Shown piece by piece: positions 1-10,908 of a stretch of 64,000 nucleotides of DNA. The stretch is taken from contig NC_061115.1 in assembly GCF_002878395.1 (NCBI RefSeq), forward strand, positions 89,880,080 to 89,944,079. Reading direction: 5' to 3'. The position numbers were made by a program, and so were the translations under genes. The DNA is from Capsicum annuum. Its lineage: Eukaryota; Streptophyta; Magnoliopsida; Solanales; Solanaceae. How positions within the stretch are numbered: position 1 is the stretch's first letter; each line of letters starts with the position of its first letter. The notes beneath the pieces were generated by a model that had not been told where the DNA came from, did not search any database, and saw only the letters and a program-made list of their open reading frames with translations.

Positions 1-500
1 TCAAGGGAAATAGAAATCTGATTATACCCTAAATAACCTTTAAGAAAACAATATCATCATCTACCTACAAGATAGTTTAACATCTGGTCCAGGAATGGCA
101 TAGGAAATTGTTCCTTTCTACGTTTAATTGTTCAGCTTCTGATAATGCATACGAATTTTACATCACGTAACTGATCTCACAAGGACTAACTCATTTTTCT
201 CATTAGGGACCACAGTGATCCCGTTATTCTTTGACACACACTAAATTTAGCTCACCAACATTCTATTTGTAATAGGTTAAACAACGCCTACACCTTCCAC
301 CTTAATGATCTCCTTTTTCACCATCTCTTGCATAGGTAGATTCAGATGATGTTGATGTTCAATGCTAGTTACATACTCTAATTAAAGCTGAATCTTATGA
401 CTATAAATTCCAATTGTATTCTTGACAATATCCATAATAGTCCAACCAATGGCCCATTTAAACCTCTGCAAAATTGAAATTAATTTCTCAACCTATGTAT
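1..500 (-). pseudogene. Ty3/gypsy (Athila-like) reverse transcriptase, N-terminal part, cut by window edge
   Basis: Read on the minus strand, conceptual translation gives in order TVVPNEKNE, a degenerate MHYQKLN block (family form MDYRKLN), PMPFLDQML and GYLGYNQISI. These are the successive start blocks of a plant gypsy reverse transcriptase. The frame is broken by several stops and shifts, and the catalytic aspartate box would lie beyond base 1. RT copies element RNA to DNA in the cytoplasmic particle. It lies downstream of the protease at 733-1260, the normal gypsy order. The copy is dead. Membership in Athila rests on the tRNA-Asp-type primer site at 10888-10903. Confidence 0.7.
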
Positions 501-732
501 CCACTAAATTTGCAGCAATGATAACTAGCAAAGTATTATTGGCCCCTAAGAATTCATAATGAAAATGAGAGGTGAAGGACTTTAATTCCAAGACAGGCGG
601 CTCCTCAATAAATGGTCAAACTAGTGAGGTTACTCTATTCTTCAAATCAAGATCCAACTTTTTTGGTGCATAAGAATAAGAACCTCTCCAGGTGCACTCA
701 CCATCTCATCATACTCATGCATACGGTAGATA

Positions 733-1260
733 TCAAATTTTATGATTACTGTCGCTAGTTCCTCCAATAAAAAGTCTCTCCTCAATGGGTGAAATCAATG
801 TATCTTTAAATATGGTGTCTATCACAGACACCACAGGCATATCATTCTGTTGCCTCATCGATTGAAACACATTAAAAGTAACATGTTCATTGTTGATCCT
901 GAATTTTATTTGTCCCATCTCTATGTCAACCAATGTCGTACCCATCATTAGGAAGGGACTTTCCAAGATGAAAAAAAAATCAAAATCTATCTCACAGTAA
1001 AATATTATACAGTTAGCTGGGAATATAAAAGAAGCTACCTTTAAAAACACATCACACAATACACCAACCGACTTTTTCACAGTACGATTGGCCATTAATA
1101 GTGTCAGAGAGGTCAACTTAGATAACTTAAACCCCAACTACCTGTAAACAACTAGTAGAATCAGATTAACACTATCTCCTAAGTCACATAATGCTCGAGC
1201 AAAATTTAAGGACACAATAGTGCAAGGAATAGTGAAAGATTCGGGATTCTCTTTCTTCTA
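733..1260 (-). pseudogene. Ty3/gypsy (Athila-like) aspartic protease
   Basis: The minus strand encodes a retropepsin-like domain. An FTIPCTI block is followed by the active-site region [11 protein letters not shown], with DLG where many retropepsins have DTG/DSG. Further on come MANRTVKKSVG, a PFLMMG block near the flap/C-terminal part, and FRINNEHVTFN. One stop at about 1137-1142 splits the domain; the open part downstream is 134 codons (1137 to 733). The enzyme would cleave the gag-pol polyprotein. It sits between gag (1400-2317) and RT (1-500), as expected. Confidence in the family is high; the sub-family is inferred. Confidence 0.75.
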
Positions 1261-1399
1261 AACCAAAGATTAAGAAGCAATAAGACTATAGTGGTGTATA
1301 TTATCAAGGGCATCGATATAGATTTATAATATTTCCCTTCCTTCTCTTTCTTCTTTAACCTTTAAAGAAAAGGTGGATGAGATCATGGAATAGGCTTCA

Positions 1400-2317
1400 A
1401 GACTGGTTCTACCTCCTTACCCTTCCATTTATCATTATCAGCTTGTTTGTCTACACCCATCAATTCTTGTGACGTCTCACCATTAGTCACAAACTTCTCA
1501 ATTTTAGATTTGGGTCCATAATCAACATTCACAGTATCATTCCTCACCTCATCACCTAAAGGTACGGGTGAATCAATAATAGCCTTACTACTCCGAGTAG
1601 TTATGGCTAGGTAATAACTATTGTTCTTTAGATTATGAATGGTATTACTCGAAAGAGTGCCTGATTAATGCAGATTTAATGTAGCCGGCATCTGAACAGA
1701 CTATTTCTCAATCTAATCTTGATATATCTGTTTTAATCTCCTTAAGGCAACTCTCTTGGCTCTCTAAACCATTCACAAGCTTAGCTAGAAATACTTATTC
1801 TAAAGTCAGCATCACAATTCCCTGATGGAATATATAGATCAATTTTCTACTTATAATCATCCTTTGTTCTCCTATTACCATTATGCTCTTTGTTCCTATA
1901 CCTATACCTATCCCCATAATAGTTTTAATTTTGATTCCCTTACCTCAATTTCCAAGTGTCTTGATTGGTCCCTTGGACCTTTGCTTGAAAACCCATCGTC
2001 TCTCTGTCTAAATACTTAGCTTCCTCCTTAGAATTAGATTTGTCATGCCTAGAAGATTTACCTCATACGCATATTGCATTCGACTTTTTTCTTCTCACAT
2101 ATTTTCAAACAACTTTATAAGCAACCTAATCTCAATCCTTAGTTGTGCTACCCCTAGAGACACTATCTCATCTAAGGCTCTCTGCTCACTAGATACACCA
2201 ACAATATAAGTATTGGCTCCCCTATCCACCTCCTGAGTATACCACCCTCATTTGGTTTTAGAGATTTGGTTTGAGATTTCCATAGCTTGCTCCCAAAAAA
2301 GACTCATGAAGTCCCCA
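1400..2317 (-). pseudogene. Ty3/gypsy (Athila-like) gag C-terminal region and spacer
   Basis: The minus strand carries degenerate coding sequence with charged segments and a Tyr/Arg/Asn/Gly-rich stretch near 1870-1930 (RYRYRNKEHNGNRR). That composition is typical of the spacer between gag and protease in plant non-chromoviral gypsy elements. Several stops interrupt it. The upstream part of the same gag resumes at 9911, because the LTR element 2318-9910 was inserted here. No intact protein can be made. Confidence 0.5.
2313..2317. repeat. Target-site duplication, left copy (CCCCA)
   Basis: The five bases directly before the left LTR equal 9911-9915 after the right LTR. The flanking gypsy gag is continuous if the insert and one copy are removed. 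Confidence 0.88.
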
Positions 2318-4848
2318 TGTAATACCCCAAAAAATTTTCTTCATAAAGGTTTCGTGAGAAACGTATCAAGTTCAATACTTTGAAGCAATCCATAAATTTT
2401 TTGTGTAGTATTTATAAGATGTTGACATACCATTGCGTAGAGTATCGAACAAGCTTTCCAATGATATGTAGATCATCAAAAATGGACACTCGAGCGATGA
2501 TTTACTACCATTCCAATCGAACTACGACCATTTCAATCGAACTGTGAACTGTAAAACGTGCAGGAAAAAAAGTACTGAGGCCTGGCGTATTTTTACTCCA
2601 ACTTTAAACGATCATAACTCCATGTACATAATGATATGGGTGATCTACTATATATCAACGAAAAGCTCTGCGAGTCCTCTTTCTAATGAAATTGGTTTCA
2701 TCCAATTTTTCTATCGAAGCAAAAAGTTATGGTCAATCTACTTCATCCTATCAAAAGTAAATTTTTGGATCAACTTCAAACGATCATAACTCCTCGTACA
2801 CAATGATCTGGGTGAGATACTATATATCAACAAAAAGATATGAGAGTCCTCTTTCTAATGAAATTGGTTTTATCCAATTTGGATATCAGAGTAAAACGTT
2901 ATGATTGATCTACTTCAGACTATCAAAACAATCTACCAAAGGACAGATTTGAGAATTATTTGATTTTTAGGGGCATTTTGGTCATTCCCCCTCACCCAAA
3001 ATCCGTCCAAACCCTATATTAAAGCCTATTAGAAGCATTGTATATTATATTTCATCAAATTCCCTCAAAAAGAAAACCCTAAGCTCCTACATCCAACTTC
3101 AAGAACCTCCAAAGTTCACCATTAATTCTGCAAATTTATTCAAGATTCCAAGTTCCTAGTTCAAGAACTTCAAGAACCTCCAAAGTTCACCATTAATTCT
3201 ACAAATTTATTCAAGATTCCAAGTTTCTAGTTCAAGAACTCCAAGAACCATCATTCAAAGGTACGATTAACATCTCAGAAATGAGTATTGATCTAAAGTT
3301 CATCATTCAAGGTATGTGGGGTTTTTCAATAAAAACTCTCTTTCTTTCTTGTGTCCAAATGTAATTTTCTTTACAAAGGCATGATTTTTATTTGAATTTT
3401 ACGAATTTGAAGCATGAACTCATATCTTATGGTGATTATTATGAAATCTTGATGTTTATGATTTTGAAAGATAAATTTACATGTGTGGAGATATAAAGCA
3501 TGAATCTTGAATGATATTTATCATGATTTTGATATTTGGGTCGTGAATCCCCATTGAAAATTGTGTTTTTTTGAGAAAGTGTGTGTTATAAGCACGTTGA
3601 TGTTGAATATTTGAGATATTTTGAATGATTTGACCTTTTGGTCTTAATGGAGTTTTTTTGAACTCGAGTGTGAAAGAAATCTACAACGTGGTTGATTTTG
3701 ATAGATGGGAAGCATGATGGCTCCCGATGTATATTTATATCTTACTAAAATTATTTGTTGTGGATTGTCTTTGAAATGATCTGAGCTAAGTTTGGGAAAA
3801 ATATTTAGCACCGAGTGGGAGGTATAAAGCGACCCTACTTCCCTAGAACTACATGCTCCCGTAGGAGTGAGCCTGAGTATGATTTATATAGTGATCACTA
3901 GTTTGTCTAGATTTGATATCGATAGTCCTACTCCGATGGCAAGGATAGGACGGCTCTCCCCAACGTGGGTTGTACGTTGGACTCCATGTAGCTCACATGG
4001 TTTATGTCGGTTATAGGATCTCCCAATGTGTGTGTGTACTCTTCTATCTGAGATAAAAACATATTTGCTTAAAAGGTTGAGTTTGAGAAAGACATTATTC
4101 TTAAAAGATTTAAGGAATATATTCTAATGAGAATTGACATAAGATTTGATTGTTTTGATGATTTGAAATTGAGATGAAAGTGAATTGAGAACGTATTGTA
4201 ATGACTCACTTGTTTTAATTTACATGTATTATTCATCCATGATTTTGATGATTTAATTCGAGCTAAGTGAGTCATCTATATCAGCATGCATCATTTTATA
4301 AACTATGATGATATTAAGATATTATTTTATATATGCATTGCACCCCCATATGCTTTGTATTTTTCCATGGTACTGACCCACATTTTCATATATGGGCTAC
4401 ATTTTCTCGTAATGTAGGTGCAAGGTATAGTTATACCTTCAGATCTAGTCAGTTCATGGTATCCAATCAGCAGGTGATGGTGCAAGGGCTTGGGTTAGTT
4501 ATGCAGAGTTTATAGTGTTGTATTTTCTTTACTCAGTCGTATTGAGTTGTGATAGTCGGGAGTCATGACCCAGCTACCTACAGTCAGTACTAGTTGAGGC
4601 TTCATAGACAGTCAATAGAAGTTGATGTATTTTGTTTCAATTTTTTGTTATAAAGGCAGAATCGTAATCCTGTAAAATTCCATTTTTGTATTGATCAGAT
4701 TCAGAATAGAGTTAATTTCTGCTGATTTGTATGGATTTGTATTTTTATTTAGTTGTTTGTGAGTTATGCCAGTAGAAGGGTTAGCTTGGGGTCACTTATG
4801 ACCTTAAGCACCGTGTGACGTCTCGGCACCCAATTTTGGAGCGTTACA
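2318..4848 (+). repeat. 5' LTR of the non-coding element
   Basis: This 2531-bp repeat runs from TGTAATACCCC to GCGTTACA and is highly similar along its length to 7297-9910. It is 83 bp shorter than its partner, mainly because it has two rather than three copies of a 71-bp tandem unit (3101-3243). The terminal TG/CA and length fit plant Del/Tekay-type LTRs. Confidence 0.92.
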
Positions 4849-4852
4849 AACT

Positions 4853-4864
4853 TGGTATCAGAGC
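4853..4864 (+). other. Primer-binding site (tRNA-iMet type)
   Basis: TGGTATCAGAGC, the classic complement of the 3' end of plant initiator tRNA-Met, lies four bases after the 5' LTR. It would prime minus-strand DNA synthesis. Confidence 0.9.
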
Positions 4865-7296
4865 ACAAAGTTCAAGTTTCTTAGGGCGTCTATGAACTCG
4901 TGTCTAGTAGATTCTTGTGGAACGGTAAGGAGACGTCTGTACTTTTCTTTGAGAGGCTACAGGGCATTTAGGAAATGTTTCCCTTCTTTCAAGTCTAAGA
5001 TCGTGCTATAAAAAGGTTCTCTAAGAAGCTTATATAGATTCTCATCTTACTCTATTTTGGCCAACTCTGCCTCATTTTCAAGGTATCAAAAACAACTAAG
5101 CTTAGTTCTCCATAGATAGTTATGGGATTGTAAGAGAGCTAGAAAGTATCCTGTCAGTTCTTTTGAGTTCCAAAGATTGAAGTACTTTATTCATGTTCAT
5201 AAAAGTCATTAACTAAGCCTAGGTTAGGTGTGCTTTCAGATTCCTCCTCAGAATCTACAATGTTAATCTATACTTCTCCCTCTATGTATTATTTTTGAGA
5301 TAACATGATTCGTAAGCTCCAGTTATTCCCCAGGCAATGCTTCTATATTTTCTAGAAGAAATTTCAAAAGTTACACAAAGGGCTTGAGAGGAGCTCTCTA
5401 GTGTGTTAAGTTCCTTAAGTTGAAAGTTATGTCCTCATTCTTATGAGTTATTTAATTAAGATAGAGTAAGGTGTATTCTTAGATCGTTGAATGTTGTGTG
5501 TCAAGTTTCTATCTCTTGTATTATGTAATCTTGTTATCATTATGTTTGTGAAAAATCAAAGTCTAGTGAAGCCGTGTGGGGCCTATTTCAATTCACTAGC
5601 ATAGTTACTTTGTTATTCATATAACTTTCTTGATCAAAACACAAAACCAAAGTCTAGTGAAGCTGTGTGAGGCCTATTTCGATCCACTAGCAACTTGTAG
5701 TTCTTGTTCCTTGTGCCAGCTGAAAATGTGGGATGTGGAGGTGTAGTAGTAAGAAGGATGGTAAGTGGATTTATTAAGCATAAGTATAGCGAAATCCCTT
5801 TTTGCATGCAATTGGGTTAATAGGAAGTGATATAATTTGTTCGAGGTATAAAATGGGTGTTGACGGTATTTGTCTGACAGAGAGTATAGATTAGTGATGG
5901 AAGTACTCGGTGGGTAAGTGTTGTTAATCTATGCACTCTCCAGATTGCAAGAGACAGTTAGGTTAAGGTGTAGAGAGCTATGAACTAAGTTAAGTTGTGT
6001 ATGACGGATATATAGTAGTGACGGGTGAAAGAAGGATGTGTTAATAAATTGTGAATAAGATAAGATATATAATTATGACCAATTATTACTGTTATGAAGT
6101 TTAAATGGGCTAGCATTTGTTGAGGATTGTTTTATAGTTTCTAAGTGGAAATTTCGTGCGAAAAGTTTTAAGTTATATTCTGTGCTAAAAGTTAAGTTTG
6201 AATGATTGGTGATCGTGAAGGTGACTGTGACGATTTCGTGATTAATGGTATTAGTTGTTAGGAAGTGATCTAGTAGGCTTGAATAGTGGATATAAGAGCC
6301 TAAGTTTGGTTGATTCGTGATTAAGTTTGATGTTGTGTTTATGATGAGAAAGTTCACCCAAGATATTATGGGACTGCTTTAATTTCGAGGATTAGTGTAT
6401 GACTGTAATGGTTGAGCTTCTTAGATGTGATTTTGATTCTTATGGTTTAGAAATATAAGTTTACAAGCGTGATTTTAATAAGCGATGACAGAGGTAGTGT
6501 GGTCCGTTAAGGATGAGAAAATTTGAGTTGAGCGTTAGACTCTAAGATTAAAATTCCGAAGTTGAGCTGAAAGCGTTGAAGCTCTAGATGGTGTATGCTT
6601 ATTTTGAGCTAAGTGGTAATGTGAAGTAAGATTAAGATTAAGCTTTCATGTATATTATGGTTAGTTGAAGTTTTAAGTGGTTATCTTGAGGGATTGTGGT
6701 GTACATGTTTCAGATTCTGGAAGCTAGTTATGCTTCAATTCGTAAACTTCTACTAAACGATCTTTATTTTCCAAGTATTCCAGCTCAGTCAATCAGAATC
6801 GTATAGTATACCTTCTTATTTATCATTCATCATGTTATCCAAGGATATTAAAAATGAAATCATTTCCATACAGAGCATCTCAGTAGTTATGAGTATACCT
6901 CTGTTCGTGTGTCATGCATATGGTCTAATTCATAGGTGCCCCGTGCACAATCTTAGTGACCCTGTGAAATAAGTGTTGTAGAAGAACATAGAGTCCCAAG
7001 GGGGAGATACCCCGTGACTTCTTAAAGCTTTCGTATTTTAAACACATCTAGTTCATGCTCAAGTTCTCATTATGAGCCTTGAATTGGCTATTGTTGTATA
7101 CGCATTCATACATTCCAGAGTCAGTTCAGCTAGATATTTATGCATCAGATATGCATGTTCAGTATGAGGACTAGGAAACTATAATTCCAATCGTGCCAAT
7201 ATGTCTCAGATGTCGCATCCCTTAAGAAAGTCAGTTGATCAGTGCTTTTTCCTATCAAGCGACATTCTAGGACGAATGTTTCCAAGGGGGAGATAA
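4865..7296 (+). other. Non-coding interior of the 2318-9910 element
   Basis: The interior has no long open frame and no retroviral motif. The first 150 bases resemble the post-primer-site leaders at about 54540 and 61060 (a block ending GGCTA..AGG followed by TTTCCCTT). A direct repeat of about 40 bp, built on CAAAGTCTAGTGAAGC, occurs near 5560 and again near 5650. A purine-rich tract at 7284-7296 (AAGGGGGAGATAA) directly abuts the 3' LTR and is the plus-strand primer. Confidence 0.7.
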
Positions 7297-9910
7297 TGTA
7301 ATACCCCAGAAAATTTTCTTCATAAAGATTTCATGAGAAACTTATCGAGTTCTACGCTTTAGAGTGATCCATAAATTTTCTGTGTAGTATTTCTAAGAAG
7401 TTGACCTACCAATACGTAGAGTATCGAATAAGCTTTCCAATGATATGTAGATCATCAAAAATGGACACTCGAGCGATCAGTTACGACCATTCCGATTGAA
7501 CCACGACCATTTCAATCGAACTGTGAACAGTAAAACGTGCAGGAAAAAAAAGTACTAAGGCCTAGCGTATTTTTTCTCCAAATTTAAACGATCATAAATC
7601 CTTGTACATAATGATCTGGGTGATCTACTATATATCAACGGAAAGATCTACGAGTCCTCTTTACAATGAAATTAGTTTCATCCAATTTGTCTATCGGAAC
7701 AAAAAGTTATGCTCGATCTACTTCAGCCTATCATAAGTAAATTTTTGGGTCAACTTCAAACGATCATAACTCCTTGTACACAATGATCTGGATGAGATAC
7801 TATATATCAATGAAAAGATATGAGAGTCCTCTTTCTAATGAAATTGGTTTCATCTAATTTGTATATTGGAGTAAAACGTTATAGTTGATCTACTTCAGAC
7901 TATCAAAACAGTCCACCAAAGGACAGATTCGAGAATTATTTGATTTTTAGGGGCGTTTTGGTCATTCCCCCTCACCCAAAATCCATCCAAACACTATATT
8001 AAAGCCTATTAGAAACATTATATGTTATATTTCATCAAATTCCCTCAAAAAGAAAACCCTAAGCTCCTACATCCAACTTCAAGAACCTCCAAAGTTCACC
8101 ATTAATTCTACAAATTTATTCAAGATTCCAAGTTCCTAGTTTAAGAACTTCAAGATCCTCCAAAGTTCACCATTAATTCTGCAAATTTATTAAAGATTCC
8201 AAGTTCCTAGTTTAAGAACTTCAAGATCCTCCAAAGTTCACCATTAATTCTGCAAATTTATTAAAGATTCCAAGTTCCTAGTTCAAGAACTCCAAGAACC
8301 ATCATTCAAAGGCACGATTAACATCTCAAAAATGAGTATCGATCTAAAGTTCATAATTCAAGGTATGTGGGGTTTTTCAACAAGAACTCTCTTTTGTTCT
8401 TGTGCCCAAAAGTAATTTTCTTTACAAAGGCGTGATTTTTATTCGACTTTTACGAATTTGAAGCATGAACCCATATCTTATGATGATTATTAAGAAATCT
8501 TGATGTTTATGATTTTGAAAGATGAATTTACATGTGTGGAGATATAAAGCATGAATCTTGAATAATATTTATCATGATTTTGATATTTGGGTCGTGAATC
8601 CACATTGAAAATTGTGTTTTTTTTGAGAAAGTGTGTGTTATAAGCACGTTGATGTTGAATATTTGAGATATTTTGAATGATTTGACCTTTTGGTCTTGAT
8701 GGAGTTATTTTGAACTCGAGTGTAAAAGAAATCCACAACGTGGTTGATTTTGATAGATGGAAAGCATGATGGCTCCCGATGTATATTTATATATTACTAA
8801 AATTATTTTATTGTGGATTGTCTTTGAAATGATCTGAGCTAAATCCGGGAGAAATCTTTAGCATCGAGTGGGAGGTATAAGGCGACCTTACTTCCCTAGA
8901 ACTATGTGCCCCCGTAGGAGTGAGCCTGAGGCTGATTTATATAGTGATCACTAGTTTGTGTGGATTTGATATCGATAGTCCTACTCCAATGGAAAGGATA
9001 GGACGGCTCTCCCCAACGTGGGTTGTACATTGGACTCCAGGTAGCTCACATGGTTTATGTCGGTTATAGGATCTCCCAATGTGTGTATGTACTCTTCTAT
9101 CTGAGGTGAAAACATATTTCCTTAAAAGGCTGAGTTTGAGAAAGTCATTATTCTTAAAAGATTTAAGGAATATATTCTAATAAGAATTGACATGAGATTT
9201 GATTGTTTTGATGATTTGAAATTTAGTTGAAAGTGAATTGAGAACGTATTGTAATGACTCACTTGTTTTACTTTACATGTATTATTCATCCATGATTTTG
9301 ATGATTTAATTCGAGCTAAGTGTGTCATCTATATCAGCATGCATAATTTTATAAACTGTGATGATATTAAGATATTATTTTATATATGCATTGCACCCCC
9401 ATATACTTGGTATTTTTCAATTGTACTGACCCACATATTTGTATGTGGGCTACATTTTCTCGGAATGTAGGTACAAGGTATAGTTGTACCTTCAAATCCA
9501 GTCAGTTCGTGGTATCCAGTTAGCAGGTGATGAGTCCTTTTGATTCAAGGGCTTGGGTTACTTATACAGAGTTTATAGTGTTGTATTTTCCTTATTCAGT
9601 CGTATTGAGTTAGGGTAGTCGGGAGTCATGACCCGGCTACCTACAGTCAGTACTAGTAGAGGCTTCATAGACAGTCAGTAGAAGTTGATGTATTTTGTTT
9701 CAATTTTGGTTGTAAAGGCAGAATTATAATCCTATAAAATTCCATTTTTGTATCGATCTGATTTAGAAAAGAGTTAATTTCTGCTTATTTGTATGGATTT
9801 GTATTTTTATTCAGCTGCTTATGAGTTATGCCAGTAGAAAGGTTAGCTTGAGGTCACTTGTGACCTTAAGCACCATGTGATGTCTCAGGACCCGATTTCG
9901 GGGCGTTACA
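7297..9910 (+). repeat. 3' LTR of the non-coding element
   Basis: This 2614-bp repeat is the partner of 2318-4848. It is followed by the CCCCA target duplication. It contains three 71-bp tandem units (8081-8294). Visible differences from the left LTR are mostly transitions, so insertion is not very recent. Confidence 0.92.
8081..8294 (+). repeat. 71-bp tandem repeat, three units (two in the 5' LTR)
   Basis: Units start at 8081, 8152 and 8223, each opening with AAGA(A/T)CCTCC AAAG. The equivalent place in the 5' LTR has starts at 3101 and 3172 only. The copy number changed after insertion or during copying. Confidence 0.85.
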
Positions 9911-10870
9911 CCCCACTAGTAATAGTATCAACCACAACCTTCGTATTTTTATTCAAGGCTCTACAGAATATCTCCAGCAAATTCCTCCCAAAAATTCTAT
10001 GATTAGGAATATTCATTAGATTTTTCTTAAACCTCAACAATGTCTCGTATTGTGACTCTGAATGTAACTGTCCAAAATTATAAATCTCATCCTTTAACTA
10101 CAACATTCTAAAAGGTGGAAAAATCACTTCAAGAAATTTTTGCTTCTAATTCCAATTGGTAATGGTCTTACAAAGCAGTTCCCCCAACTATAGCATCGTT
10201 TTTCCTGTAGGAGAGAATAGGAACAATCTCAGTCATAAAGCTTCCTAGCTCACCCCAATACAATATACAAAGTTCAAATCCCAATGAATTTCAAATGTTC
10301 ATGTTTGCATCATCGATAGGAAGACCAACAAACACACCCTTTAGATTAAGAAATTGAAACATTACACTCAGAATGTTAAATTTTGTCCCTTGGAGTAACT
10401 CTACAGAAATGATAGTGGTTCGCAATCGGGTTTAACATACCCTAAATTTGATCATTATAAAAAATAAAGTACTAATAAGAGGGTTGTTGAACTTTATCGC
10501 TCCTAGCTCTATCTCTGTCGAGTGTTTCTCGATGATCTGCCTCCTCCTCTATAGCCCTTCTTTCAGTATTTTGGGCTGGTGCCAACCTTGCATTTTCTTT
10601 GGCTATTAACTGGGTGTGGTATGCAGGGAAGTTTCCTAAATACAATGTGAAGGTTGAACGTTCAATGCATCTAGGTCATCCTGAGTTCCTTCATATCAGG
10701 CTCCATTTTCATACTCTTTCATCTTTCAAGTCAGTCGAAAGGTCCATTCAAGCTCAAGATCTAATGGAATCAGTGGATTTTCTTGACTTCAAGTACTAGG
10801 CATACAACGATATAAACACTAAAAACACTGGACAATCAAAAACCAATAGCCTCAATAAACTCAATCAATC
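9911..10870 (-). pseudogene. Ty3/gypsy (Athila-like) gag, N-terminal portion
   Basis: The minus strand holds the degenerate start of the gag gene whose remainder is at 1400-2317. It lies between the primer site at 10888-10903 and the insertion point of the LTR element. No frame is open over more than about 60 codons. Assignment is mainly positional (primer site, then this, then gag spacer, then protease). The capsid protein would have formed the particle shell. Confidence 0.45.
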
Positions 10871-10887
10871 AATTCGTAATCATATTT

Positions 10888-10903
10888 CCTGGCAATGATG
10901 CCA
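10888..10903 (-). other. Decayed tRNA-Asp-type primer-binding site
   Basis: The minus strand reads TGGCATCATTGCCAGG, which matches the plant tRNA-Asp complement TGGCGCCGTTGCCGGG except at CpG-derived positions. This primer type is characteristic of Athila and related gypsy lineages. It sits next to the LTR edge at about 10909. Confidence 0.7.
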
Positions 10904-10908
10904 AAATT

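Larger units (their letters stand above)
2318..9910 (+). mobile_element. Complete non-coding LTR retroelement (LARD-like, Del/Tekay-related)
   Basis: Two long direct repeats begin TGTAATACCCC and end CGTTACA. They bound a 2.45-kb interior with a tRNA-Met primer site just after the left repeat and a polypurine tract just before the right one. The pentamer CCCCA occurs at 2313-2317 and again at 9911-9915, a clean target-site duplication. No gag, protease, RT or integrase motif is visible inside, and the short ORFs there look like chance. A large non-autonomous element fits best. Its leader just after the primer site resembles the leaders of the coding gypsy copies at 54.5 and 61 kb, so it probably used proteins of that family. 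Confidence 0.9.

Noticed and set aside
6073..6357. 94-codon minus-strand ORF in the LARD-like interior
   Set aside because: No family motif, simple Asn/Thr-rich composition, and the region otherwise lacks coding signal.
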